Assembly: GCF_003129465.1 (NCBI RefSeq)
Contig: NZ_QFFF01000001.1
Coordinates: 310,001-374,000, forward strand
Direction of reading: 5' to 3'
DNA length: 64,000 nt
From: Sphingosinicella humi
GTDB lineage: Bacteria; Pseudomonadota; Alphaproteobacteria; Sphingomonadales; Sphingomonadaceae
Positions 47,168-54,861 of the stretch are shown piece by piece. The notes under the pieces are model-generated. The model was not told where the DNA came from and did not search any database. It saw only the letters and a list, made by a program, of their open reading frames with translations. Both the position numbers and the translations under genes were made by a program. Every line of letters begins with the position of its first letter. The stretch's first letter is position 1.

Positions 47168-47523
47168 TGCCGATGCTCGGCGATATCCTTGCCGCAGCCC
47201 GCAACTCGGCTGGGTCTTTTCAGGCATGGTTGAAGGCATCGGACCCGGAGCTTGCAGCGCGGATCACCGCGGCCGCCGCGGCTCTAGGCATGACCCCAAG
47301 CGGCTATGCCCGAATGGCGGTCGCCGATTTCTCGCGTCTGGCTTCGGAGGAAGACTGGGCAACGCTCATATCGAGCCTCAGGGACAGCGACGATCCAGGC
47401 ACCCTTTGTCTTCTCGCCATGGTGCACTGGCGCTTGACCGTATCCGGCTGCGACGCCCATTCTCATTCTCCACATGATCACGTTGGTGAAGGAACGTCCC
47501 ATGAGCGATTCCGGACAGCCTAA
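47167..47523 (+). CDS. Small hypothetical protein at the end of the nar operon
   Basis: This 118-residue soluble protein is coupled to the parvulin gene (overlap of one base). The helical body includes ITAAAAALGMTPSGYARMAVADF, a ribbon-helix-like or TusE-like segment, and WATLISSLRDSDDPGTLCLLAMVHW. The C-terminus is rich in histidine (CDAHSHSPHDH), a possible metal site. I do not recognise a named family. Its place suggests a role in NarG/H maturation or regulation, which is inference only. Confidence 0.65.
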   Translation: MPMLGDILAAARNSAGSFQAWLKASDPELAARITAAAAALGMTPSGYARMAVADFSRLASEEDWATLISSLRDSDDPGTLCLLAMVHWRLTVSGCDAHSHSPHDHVGEGTSHERFRTA

Positions 47524-47707
47524 GCCCGAAGACGCGCCGCTCAACCCGGCGCTGAAGAGCACGACCGAAAGAATCTATGACACAAGCTCTTCGCCTGCCC
47601 CCGTCGACACGACGTCGGCGAAAGAGAATGAGGGAGAAGGATGGCCCATCGTCTGGCTCGTCGTGCTGGCGATCTGCGTGGCGCTCACCCTTTACTTCAT
47701 TTTCTGA
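47501..47707 (+). CDS. Small single-helix membrane protein of the nar operon
   Basis: The 68-residue protein has a polar N-terminus (residues 1-45) and one C-terminal membrane helix (WPIVWLVVLAICVALTLYFIF). The start at 47501 lies after GAAGGAA, overlapping the preceding gene by 23 bases in another frame. It may be a tail-anchored subunit or assembly factor of the nitrate reductase complex. No homologue is recognised. Confidence 0.6.
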   Translation: MSDSGQPKPEDAPLNPALKSTTERIYDTSSSPAPVDTTSAKENEGEGWPIVWLVVLAICVALTLYFIF

Positions 47708-47716
47708 CCCGGCCGC

Positions 47717-48730
47717 TCAACCGCCGGTGACGCTCATATGGCGGGCAACCGCGGGTCGTGCGGCGTCGATACGGAAATCGTGGCGGCGGGGCTTTGCGGC
47801 CATCACGGCATCGAGCGCCCGGTGCACCGCGTCGCGCGCCCCGCTCCGCATCGCATCCCTCAATTCCACTCTCTGGTCGTGCCCCAGACACCCGTAGATC
47901 GTGCCGGTCGCCGTGATACGGATGCGGTTGCAGCCGTCGCAGAAATTGTTGGTCATGGGCGTGATGAAGCCGATCCGCCCGCCGGTCTCGACGACGTCGA
48001 AATAGCGCGCCGGCCCGCCCGTGCGATGCAAAGACGGGATGAGGCTATAGCGCTCCTGCAGCCGACGCTTCACCGCATCGAGCGGCAGATACTGGTCGGT
48101 CCGGTCCCCCTCGACGTCTCCGAGCGGCATGGTCTCGATCAGGGTAAGCCCGAAGCCCTGCTCGCCGCACCAGGCGACCATGGCCTCGATCTCATCCTCG
48201 TTGATGTCCTTGAGGGCGACCATGTTGATCTTGACCGCGAGGCCGGCGCGGCGGGCGGCCGCGATCCCGCCGAGCACCTGGCGCAGGTCGCCGCGCCGGG
48301 TAATGGCGCGAAATCGATCCTCGTTCAGGCTGTCGAGGCTGATGTTGATTCGCCGAACGCCGCATTCGCGGAGGCGCTGGGCAATCGGGGCGAGCTGGGT
48401 AGCGTTCGTCGTCATGGTGATTTCGTCGAGGCCGTCACCAAGGCGGTGCCCGATCGTCTCGACGAGCCACAGGATGTTGCGGCGGACCAGGGGCTCGCCG
48501 CCGGTGAGGCGGATACGCCGCACGCCGCGATCGACGAGGATAGCGGCAAGCTCGGCCAGTTCCTCCAATGTCATCAGCTCGGACTTCGGTAGGAACTGCA
48601 TTCGTTCCGACATGCAGTAGCGGCAGCGAAGATCGCAGCGGTCGGTCACCGATAGACGGACGTAGGTGATCCGGCGACCGAAGCCATCGACCAATCCCGG
48701 TATCGTGCCCGACATGGAGTGCCCGTCCAT
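47717..48730 (-). CDS. moaA: GTP 3',8-cyclase MoaA
   Basis: This radical-SAM enzyme performs the first step of molybdopterin synthesis. The N-terminal cluster motif CDLRCRYC lies in SVTDRCDLRCRYCMSE, the C-terminal cluster in NNFCDGCNRIRITATG with a later GCLG, and GGEPLVRR is also conserved. The length is 337 residues from 48730, where AGGAG lies three bases upstream; ATG 48715 is an alternative. The very last residues end TGG rather than the usual GG tail position, which still provides a diglycine end. It supplies cofactor for NarG and shares a divergent region with nnrS that holds an FNR-like box. Confidence 0.94.
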   Translation of the reverse strand: MDGHSMSGTIPGLVDGFGRRITYVRLSVTDRCDLRCRYCMSERMQFLPKSELMTLEELAELAAILVDRGVRRIRLTGGEPLVRRNILWLVETIGHRLGDGLDEITMTTNATQLAPIAQRLRECGVRRINISLDSLNEDRFRAITRRGDLRQVLGGIAAARRAGLAVKINMVALKDINEDEIEAMVAWCGEQGFGLTLIETMPLGDVEGDRTDQYLPLDAVKRRLQERYSLIPSLHRTGGPARYFDVVETGGRIGFITPMTNNFCDGCNRIRITATGTIYGCLGHDQRVELRDAMRSGARDAVHRALDAVMAAKPRRHDFRIDAARPAVARHMSVTGG

Positions 48731-48782
48731 CCGCTCCTGCCCCGACCTACAGCCCACCTCCTATAACAGAGGCGAGGCGACA

Positions 48783-48796
48783 TTGATCCATGTCAC
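48783..48796. promoter_or_regulatory. FNR/NNR-like box between moaA and nnrS
   Basis: TTGATCCATGTCAC fits TTGAT-N4-GTCAA at nine of ten positions. The centre is about 60 bp from the moaA start and about 72 bp from the nnrS start, so it could serve both divergent genes. GTCA half-sites are also read by NO-responsive Crp/Fnr proteins (DNR/NnrR). Confidence 0.6.
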
Positions 48797-48861
48797 GCAG
48801 CCGTCCTATCGACGATGGCATGGCTCGGCTATTCCGGCTCCTTGGAGGCAAGTCACGATCG

Positions 48862-50052
48862 ATGAAGACGACGGCCCAGATCCTTCGCGACTATCGCGGC
48901 CCCGCCCTGTTCAGCTTCGGCTTCCGCCCTTTCTTTCTTCTTGCCTCCGTCTGGGCGGCGCTGGCGGTGCCGTTGTGGATGCTGGCCCTGTTCGGCGCGG
49001 GCGAGGACATGGCCGCGATCTTCACCCGCGACTGGCACGTGCACGAGATGCTGTTCGGCTACACCGGCGCCGTCATCGTCGGCTACATGATCGTCGCCGG
49101 CGCGAACTGGACCGGACATTATCCGGTGGCGGGCCGGCCCGTCGTCCTGCTGGCCGCGCTTTGGATCGCCGGGCGTGCGGCCATGCTGGCGATTTCCGCT
49201 CTCGGCCCCGCCGCCGCGGTTATCGACGCCGCCTTCCTCGTCCTGTTCGCGCTGGCCATGTGGCGGGAGCAACTCGCCGCCAGCAACTGGCGCAGCCTCG
49301 GCCCCTGCATCGTCATCAGCCTCATCGCGATCGCCGACATCGGCTTCCATGCGCGCGCGATCGTGCCGGAGCTCGGGCCGGCATCCGAGCGGATGGCGCT
49401 CGGCCTCGTCACCTTCCTCATCACCCTGATGGGCGGGCGCCTGGTGCCGAGCTTCACCAGCAATTGGATGATGCAGCAGAAGATCAAGCCCGTCCCCCCT
49501 CCCCCCGGCCGCTTCGATCAGGCGACCGTCGGCGTGACGGGCGCGGCGATCCTCCTATGGCTGCTCCTGCCTTCGAGCCCGTTGACGGGCGCAACACTGG
49601 TCGTAGCCGGGACCGGCCTTTTCGTTCGCCTGCTGCGATGGCGGGGATGGGTCGCCGGGCGCGACGGCATGGTCCTCATTCTCCACCTCGGCTATTTCTG
49701 GTGCGTGCTCGGCCTCGTCCTGCTCGGCGCCTCGATCCTGGCGCCGGCCGATGTTCCCGTCACCGCCGCCGTTCACGCGCTGACCGCCGGAGCGATCGGG
49801 GTGATGACCCTGGCGATGATGACCCGCACTAGCCGCAGCCATACCGGCCGCGAGCGCCGCGCCGACGAGATCACCCTCGTCATCTATGCCCTGGTCAATG
49901 CCGCCGCCGTCATGCGGGTGCTCGCGCCCTTCCTCATCCCGATCCATCTGGAGCTTCTGGGCCTCTCCTCCGCCTGCTGGTCGCTTGCCTTCGCCCTGTT
50001 CGCCCTGAGCTACGGCCCGATGCTCACCCGCCCCTGGCGCCGCCGGACCTGA
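48862..50052 (+). CDS. nnrS: NnrS family membrane protein (first copy)
   Basis: The protein has about twelve hydrophobic helices and NnrS hallmarks: FSFGFRPFFLLASVWA, DWHVHEMLFGYTGAVIVGY (histidines thought to bind haem and copper), GGRLVPSFTSNWM and MMTRTSRSHTGR. NnrS proteins relieve nitrosative stress during denitrification, in part by limiting iron-dinitrosyl formation. The start at 48862 gives 396 residues beginning as in homologues; an upstream in-frame ATG at 48790 overlaps the FNR-like box. A second paralogue lies at 57211-58416. Confidence 0.9.
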   Translation: MKTTAQILRDYRGPALFSFGFRPFFLLASVWAALAVPLWMLALFGAGEDMAAIFTRDWHVHEMLFGYTGAVIVGYMIVAGANWTGHYPVAGRPVVLLAALWIAGRAAMLAISALGPAAAVIDAAFLVLFALAMWREQLAASNWRSLGPCIVISLIAIADIGFHARAIVPELGPASERMALGLVTFLITLMGGRLVPSFTSNWMMQQKIKPVPPPPGRFDQATVGVTGAAILLWLLLPSSPLTGATLVVAGTGLFVRLLRWRGWVAGRDGMVLILHLGYFWCVLGLVLLGASILAPADVPVTAAVHALTAGAIGVMTLAMMTRTSRSHTGRERRADEITLVIYALVNAAAVMRVLAPFLIPIHLELLGLSSACWSLAFALFALSYGPMLTRPWRRRT

Positions 50053-50059
50053 CCTACGG

Positions 50060-50800
50060 ATGGATTCCGTCACCCTCGTCTCCATCGCCCTGCTGATGGC
50101 GCTCGCCGCCGCGCTCTACTCCGCGGTGGGGCATGGCGGGGCGTCGGCCTATCTGGCGATCATGGCGCTGTTCGCCCTGCCCGTCGCGACGATGCGGCCG
50201 ACGGCGCTCGCCCTCAATCTGCTCGTCGCCGGCTTTGGCACAGTGCGCTACGCCCGCGCCGGGCAGTTCAACCTGCGCCTGTTCCTCGCCTTTGCGATAA
50301 CGGCCATGCCCTTGGCCTATATTGGCGGGACGATCGATGTTCCGCCGCACATCTACCGACCCCTGGTGGGCATCGTCCTGTGGTGCGCCGCCTTGCGCCT
50401 GCTGTGGAAACCGAAAGCCATGGCCGAGCGGCCCGTCCATGCGCCGCCGCTCTGGATCAGCCTGCCGGCGGGCGCGGTGCTGGGCTTGCTCGCCGGCCTC
50501 ACCGGCACGGGTGGCGGCATTTTCCTCAGCCCGCTCATCCTGCTCCTCGGCTGGGAGAAGCCGCGCGCCACCTCCGGTGTCGCCGCCGCCTTCATCCTTG
50601 CCAACTCCGCCTCCGGGCTTGCCGGCAATGTCGCGAGCCTCGGCCATGTTCCCACCGAGATGCCGCTGCTCCTCGCCGCCGTCGCCGCCGGAGCGCTGCT
50701 CGGCGTCTGGCTCGGCGTTCGGCGGCTGCCGCAGTCGGCGCTGCTTCAGCTGCTGGGGCTCGTCCTGGCCGTGGCCGGCGCGAAGCTGATCTTCACATGA
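50060..50800 (+). CDS. TauE/SafE family permease
   Basis: This 246-residue protein has eight hydrophobic segments in two repeats. The repeat motifs SAVGHGGASAYLAIMAL and GLTGTGGGIFLSPLILLLG are typical of TauE/SafE (DUF81) anion exporters, which move sulfite or sulfonates. It sits seven bases after nnrS and overlaps mobA by 4 bases. A role in exporting sulfite or nitrite, or in molybdate/sulfur balance, is possible. The substrate is not known. Confidence 0.85.
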   Translation: MDSVTLVSIALLMALAAALYSAVGHGGASAYLAIMALFALPVATMRPTALALNLLVAGFGTVRYARAGQFNLRLFLAFAITAMPLAYIGGTIDVPPHIYRPLVGIVLWCAALRLLWKPKAMAERPVHAPPLWISLPAGAVLGLLAGLTGTGGGIFLSPLILLLGWEKPRATSGVAAAFILANSASGLAGNVASLGHVPTEMPLLLAAVAAGALLGVWLGVRRLPQSALLQLLGLVLAVAGAKLIFT

Positions 50801-51384
50801 GGTTGGCCGCCGTCATCCTGGCGGGCGGCGAAGGCCGTCGCATCGGCGGGAACAAGCCCCTGGCCCTAATGGGTGGACAGACGCTGCTCGACCGCGCCCT
50901 CGCGTTCGCACGAACCTGGACCGGCGACGTGGCTGTGTCCCTTCGCGAGCCGGGTCAGTTCCCGCTTCCTGACGACGTGACCGCCCTCATCGACGAAGAG
51001 GGCGCGGGGCCGCTGGCGGGCCTTCAGCCGGCGCTCCGCTTCGCACGCCAGAAGGGTCTCCAGGCGACGCTCACCATTCCCTGCGACACGCCGTTCGTGC
51101 CCCGCGACCTTCCTCACAGGCTCTGCGACAAATTGGGCGGAGGCGTCGGTGCTGTATTGGCGACGAGCGGCGGGATGCTGCATCCTGCCTGCGCGCTGTG
51201 GAGGAGCAACGTCATCGACGCCCTACCGAGCTATCGCACGACCGGGCGATCGTCGCTCAAGGGCTTTGCCGCCCATGTGGGCTTCACGACCGCCGACTGG
51301 CCGTGCGAGCCGTTCGACCCCTTCTTCAACGTCAACAACCTGGATGACCTGGCCACGGCGGAGCGGCTGCTCAGAAATCGATAA
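50797..51384 (+). CDS. mobA: Molybdenum cofactor guanylyltransferase MobA
   Basis: The 195-residue nucleotidyltransferase has the signature LAGGEGRRIGGNKPLA with the GTP-binding lysine, IPCDTPFVP around the Mg-binding Asp, and FFNVNNLDDL near the end. It converts Mo-molybdopterin to the bis-MGD form needed by NarG. The start overlaps the TauE-like stop. Its end overlaps the end of convergent moeA by 14 bases. Confidence 0.94.
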   Translation: MRLAAVILAGGEGRRIGGNKPLALMGGQTLLDRALAFARTWTGDVAVSLREPGQFPLPDDVTALIDEEGAGPLAGLQPALRFARQKGLQATLTIPCDTPFVPRDLPHRLCDKLGGGVGAVLATSGGMLHPACALWRSNVIDALPSYRTTGRSSLKGFAAHVGFTTADWPCEPFDPFFNVNNLDDLATAERLLRNR

Positions 51385-52555
51385 CGTCGACCATGTCCCC
51401 GGCCACCAGAGCGGCGGTGCCGGGCCGGCGGCGGATCAGGAGGTCCGCCTCGGCGAGCGCCCGCTGCGCTCCCGAATCCTGATTGGAGAGAGGTTGCACT
51501 CGCTCGCCCGTCCAGCGCGCCCGGACGAAGGTTTCCCGGTCGCCGCAGGCGGGCAGTGCATCGGTCAATGGCGCGGCCCGCCAATGCAGCGCGCTCTCGT
51601 CCTCCCGTCCGCCGAGACCCGCGACCAGCGGCACCAGCAGCAGGCGGGCCGTGACCAGTGCCGATGTCGGATTGCCCGGCAGGCCCATCACGAGGCGATC
51701 GCCGACGCGGCCGAGCCAGACCGGCTTCCCCGGCTTGATCGCAACCTTGGAGAAGATGATCTCCATCCCCAGGGAGGCGAACACTGGTTTGGCAAAATCC
51801 TTCTCGCCGACCGAGGCGCCGCCGGTCATCACGACGAGGTCAGCCTCGGAGAGTGCCGTCTCCGCCGCCTCCTTCATCGCGTCGGGCTCGTCGCGCAGCC
51901 GGCGCCGGCCCATGACGGCCGCACCCCATTGTTCGGCCAGCGCCGCGACGCCGAGCGAGACGCTTTCCGGGATGCGTCCCGGCGTATGACGGGCTTGCCC
52001 GGGCTCTTCCAACTCGTCGCCGGTACCGAGGATGGCGACGCGCGGCCGCCGCCATACCTGCACCTCTGCGACGTCGGCCCCCGCCGCGGCGACAAGGCTG
52101 CGGTGGTCGAGCCGCAGCCCCGGCTCCAGCAGCCGGTCGCCGGTCCGGAAATCGGAGCCGCGCGGCCGCACATGACGTCCTGAACCGACTGGCCCTCGCA
52201 CCCGGACCTGATCGTCCGCGCGGTCCACGATCTCCTGGATCACCACTCTGTCCGCACCCGCGGGCAAGGGCGCTCCGGTGAAGATCCGGGCGCACTCGCC
52301 GGTGCCGATCGCGCCGCCAAATCCGGAGCCAGGCCAGGAGCTCCCGACCAGCCGAAGCGATCCGCCCGCCTTCAGGTCTCTCTCGCGCACCGCGTAGCCG
52401 TCCATCGCCGACACGTCGGCGGGCGGCGCATCCATCATCGCGACAACGGGAGCGGCGAGGAGGCGGCCCCGCGCATCCGCCAGCGCGATCGTCTCGGTTC
52501 CCAGCGGCCGCGCCGCCCGCACAACCAGGGCGAACGCCTCGTCAAAATCGATCAT
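51371..52555 (-). CDS. moeA: Molybdopterin molybdenumtransferase MoeA
   Basis: This 394-residue enzyme inserts molybdate into adenylated molybdopterin. It shows [10 protein letters not shown] near 46, [13 protein letters not shown] near 90, [11 protein letters not shown] near 245 and [11 protein letters not shown] near 300. The C-terminal domain IV is present. The start overlaps the moaC stop by 4 bases in the minus-strand moaD-moaE-moaB-moaC-moeA operon. Confidence 0.95.
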   Translation of the reverse strand: MIDFDEAFALVVRAARPLGTETIALADARGRLLAAPVVAMMDAPPADVSAMDGYAVRERDLKAGGSLRLVGSSWPGSGFGGAIGTGECARIFTGAPLPAGADRVVIQEIVDRADDQVRVRGPVGSGRHVRPRGSDFRTGDRLLEPGLRLDHRSLVAAAGADVAEVQVWRRPRVAILGTGDELEEPGQARHTPGRIPESVSLGVAALAEQWGAAVMGRRRLRDEPDAMKEAAETALSEADLVVMTGGASVGEKDFAKPVFASLGMEIIFSKVAIKPGKPVWLGRVGDRLVMGLPGNPTSALVTARLLLVPLVAGLGGREDESALHWRAAPLTDALPACGDRETFVRARWTGERVQPLSNQDSGAQRALAEADLLIRRRPGTAALVAGDMVDVIDF

Positions 52556-53040
52556 GAAGCCCCGCCGCCGGCGCCCCAGTCTCCCGACCGCCCTCCGGAC
52601 TTGGCGGTGACGCGTATCCCCTCGATCGCCATCTCCCGATCCACAGCCTTCAGCATATCGAATAGGGTGAGGCAGGCGACGCTCACCGCCGTCAGCGCCT
52701 CCATCTCGACTCCTGTAGGCCCGCTGGTCCGTACCTCCGCGCGCACCTCAAAGCCGGGCAACGCGTCGTTTGGAGCGATCGTCACGTCGATGCCGGTCAG
52801 CGCGAGCGGGTGGCAGAGCGGAATGAGATCGCCGGTGCGCTTTGCCGCCATCACGCCCGCCAACTCCGCCGTCTGCACGACGGATCCCTTCGGCGCGCGG
52901 CCTTCCTTCACCAGCGCGAGCGTTTCGGCTCGACAGCGTAACCGCCCCTCGGCCGCAGCCCGCCGCGCGGTGGTCGGCTTGTCGGTCACGTCGACCATGC
53001 GCGCGCGGCCGCTCTCGTCGAGATGGCTGAGCCGGCTCAT
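52552..53040 (-). CDS. moaC: Cyclic pyranopterin monophosphate synthase MoaC
   Basis: The start at 53040 ([18 protein letters not shown]) overlaps moaB by 4 bases and gives 162 residues. KPTTARRA, the active-site region [15 protein letters not shown], and [23 protein letters not shown] are the conserved MoaC blocks. It completes the first step of molybdopterin synthesis together with MoaA. The longer frame to 53085 is not needed. Confidence 0.95.
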   Translation of the reverse strand: MSRLSHLDESGRARMVDVTDKPTTARRAAAEGRLRCRAETLALVKEGRAPKGSVVQTAELAGVMAAKRTGDLIPLCHPLALTGIDVTIAPNDALPGFEVRAEVRTSGPTGVEMEALTAVSVACLTLFDMLKAVDREMAIEGIRVTAKSGGRSGDWGAGGGAS

Positions 53041-53573
53041 GCGCAGACGTCCCGGAGGCGCGGTATCTGCCCGGCCAGCGAGCATGGCCGGTAGCGGCTG
53101 TCCAGTTCCAGCGCGAGCACAAGGTCCCAGCCGTCGCGGCAGGCGCCGGTCGATCCCGGCAGGCAGAAAACGAACGTGTCGTCCGCCTGGCCCGCGAAGG
53201 CCCGCGACTGAAGCGTCGAGACGCCGACCGTGTCGAGGCTCGCCTGATGGAAGACGACGGAAAAGCCGTCCATCTCGCGGCGGAACAAGGGCTTCACCGC
53301 TTCAGGCGTCACATCGCGCGGCGCAAAGCCGGTGCCGCCGGTCGTCAGGACCACGTCCACCGCGGGATCTTGCACCCAGGCCTGCACCTGGATTCGTATC
53401 GCCTCGACCTCGTCGGTGACGATCGCCCTGGCGGCAAGCTTGTGCCCGGCCGCGGTCAGTCGCTCGGCCAACAGCGCGCCGGAGCGGTCGCTTGCCTCGT
53501 CCCTCGTGTCCGAAACGGTCAGCACCGCGATATTCAGCGGGTAGAAGGTCAGGTTCTCATCGATCCCCGGCAC
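53037..53573 (-). CDS. moaB: Molybdopterin adenylyltransferase-type protein MoaB
   Basis: The 178-residue protein shows the MoaB/MogA fold motifs [16 protein letters not shown] near 13 and [19 protein letters not shown] near 75-93, with a C-terminal [13 protein letters not shown] loop that favours MoaB over MogA. It adenylates molybdopterin before MoeA acts. It overlaps the moaE end by 17 bases. Confidence 0.92.
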   Translation of the reverse strand: MPGIDENLTFYPLNIAVLTVSDTRDEASDRSGALLAERLTAAGHKLAARAIVTDEVEAIRIQVQAWVQDPAVDVVLTTGGTGFAPRDVTPEAVKPLFRREMDGFSVVFHQASLDTVGVSTLQSRAFAGQADDTFVFCLPGSTGACRDGWDLVLALELDSRYRPCSLAGQIPRLRDVCA

Positions 53574-54030
53574 TCGGCTCTCTCCAGCGGTCGCGATCGG
53601 TGTGATCTCCCTCGGTTGGCTCTATCCAGCGCGAGCCGTCAACCCCGTCCTCCCGCTTCCAGAACACGGCGTCGGTCTTCAGCCTGTCCATCAGATAGTC
53701 GGCGGCGAGGAAGGCGGAGCGGCGATGCGGTGCGGCGGCCGCGGCGAACACGATCGGATCGCCGGGCGATACATGCCCGCAGCGGTGGACCACCGCGACG
53801 TCGCTGACCTCGAAGCGTTTCAGGGCATCGGCCGCGATCTCGGCGAGCGATGCTTCCGTCATGCCGGGATAATGATCCAGGTGAAGCCCGATCACGGGCT
53901 CCCCATCCCGGCCCGTCGGTCGTGCAATGCCGACGAAGCTGACCACCGCTCCATCACCCGACAGGCGCCGTATGAACGCCTCCAATTCTCGCTCCGGCCG
54001 AAGCCGGCTAGGCTTTAGGCGCGCTTCCAT
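53557..54030 (-). CDS. moaE: Molybdopterin synthase catalytic subunit MoaE
   Basis: The 157-residue protein has GAVVSFVGIARPTG, LHLDHYPGMTEASL, VVHRCGHVSPGDPIVF and the active-site lysines in DRLKTDAVFWKRE. It transfers sulfur from MoaD thiocarboxylate to precursor Z. The start codon is one base after the moaD stop. The C-terminus extends about 15 polar residues past the usual end and overlaps moaB. Confidence 0.94.
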   Translation of the reverse strand: MEARLKPSRLRPERELEAFIRRLSGDGAVVSFVGIARPTGRDGEPVIGLHLDHYPGMTEASLAEIAADALKRFEVSDVAVVHRCGHVSPGDPIVFAAAAAPHRRSAFLAADYLMDRLKTDAVFWKREDGVDGSRWIEPTEGDHTDRDRWREPSAGDR

Positions 54031-54031
54031 C

Positions 54032-54277
54032 TCAACCGCCCGACAGAGGAGGAATGAAGGCGACCTCCTGACCGGGTCTCAGCTGAACGTCGTCGGGAAC
54101 GATGACTTGATCCACGCAGGCCCGAACGCCGGGACGTCCCAGCGCCTCCCGAAACAGCTCGCTTCGCGAGCACAGACTCTCCCGGAGCTCGGCGATGGTC
54201 CAGCTCTCCCCTGGCGAATCGATTTCGAGCTCGCTCCCGAGCTGTTCACCCAATCGTCCGAAGAAAAGGATCCTCAT
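54032..54277 (-). CDS. moaD: Molybdopterin synthase sulfur carrier subunit MoaD
   Basis: This 81-residue ubiquitin-like protein begins MRILFFGRLGEQLG and ends with the essential double glycine in AFIPPLSGG, which is thiocarboxylated. The start at 54277 fits the family; the frame to 54343 would run over the FNR-like box. It is the first gene of the minus-strand moaD-E-B-C-moeA operon. Confidence 0.94.
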   Translation of the reverse strand: MRILFFGRLGEQLGSELEIDSPGESWTIAELRESLCSRSELFREALGRPGVRACVDQVIVPDDVQLRPGQEVAFIPPLSGG

Positions 54278-54323
54278 CGCCTCACCTGCTTGGGCAGCTT
54301 CGTCCCGACCCATCGCCCACGCT

Positions 54324-54337
54324 TTGAGCCAGATCAA
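54324..54337. promoter_or_regulatory. FNR box before moaD and a small plus-strand gene
   Basis: TTGAGCCAGATCAA matches the FNR palindrome at nine of ten positions. Its centre is 53 bp before the moaD start and 63 bp before the plus-strand start at 54394, so it may act on either side. It makes anaerobic induction of the Mo-cofactor operon likely. Confidence 0.75.
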
Positions 54338-54393
54338 TGCCATGCGCGATCTGCCCCGGCAGAGCGATCCTTATCAAGGATGAGGGCACAGCC

Positions 54394-54564
54394 ATGGAAA
54401 CCAGCCACGACTACCATGTTCGACGGGCACGCGAGGAACTCGACCTCGCCTATCGGAGCGACCGCCGAGCCGTTTCAGCCGCACATCTCCGGCTTTCCGC
54501 GCTTCACATGGCGCGCCTTCGGTCGGCGACGGGCAGTGAGGCGCTGGCTCAGGCGGTGGCCTGA
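54394..54564 (+). CDS. Small hypothetical protein
   Basis: A 56-residue, highly charged, probably all-helical protein (YHVRRAREELDLAYRSDRRAVSAAHLRLSALHMARLR). The start at 54394 was chosen because a longer frame begins inside the FNR box. No domain is recognised. Similar short helical proteins with a 'ARxELD...A..AH..L..LHM.R' pattern occur in sphingomonads. Its expression would follow the FNR box 63 bp upstream. Confidence 0.6.
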   Translation: METSHDYHVRRAREELDLAYRSDRRAVSAAHLRLSALHMARLRSATGSEALAQAVA

Positions 54565-54580
54565 CGGCGCTGGCCTTCGT

Positions 54581-54739
54581 TCACTGGCTGCGACACGTAC
54601 AAGTCCAGGGTCCGCCTATCAGGGCGAGGAGCAGCTGGATCAGCGCGCCCTCCCATCCTCCGCAGGAGCGAAATCGCCCTACCTGCAGGATCGGCCATCC
54701 TCATCTGCGGCGCCCTAGCAGGGTCGCGGCCAGCGAGGA
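54581..54739 (-). pseudogene. Decayed, internally deleted copy of the DUF454 gene
   Basis: The first about 68 bases align with 19065-19133, the 3' end of the DUF454 gene, and the last about 77 bases with 19373-19453, its 5' end and upstream DNA. The roughly 240 bases between are missing. Shared runs include TCCGCCTA, CAGGAGCGA and TCGCGGCCAGCGAGGA, with many point changes. Neither the start nor the frame survives. It fills most of the 297-base gap between the small gene and norB; the remainder (54740-54861) is the norB leader, in which no TTGAT box was seen. Confidence 0.75.
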
Positions 54740-54861
54740 CCCAACCGGAGCGATCACACCCCTGAGCCTCCGGCAAGTTACGTAGGGGGAACTCCTGAAT
54801 CCCGAGTTGCTCCCAAACTCCTTATCCACCCGTGAAATAACCAGCCCAAAGGGGGGCCAAA

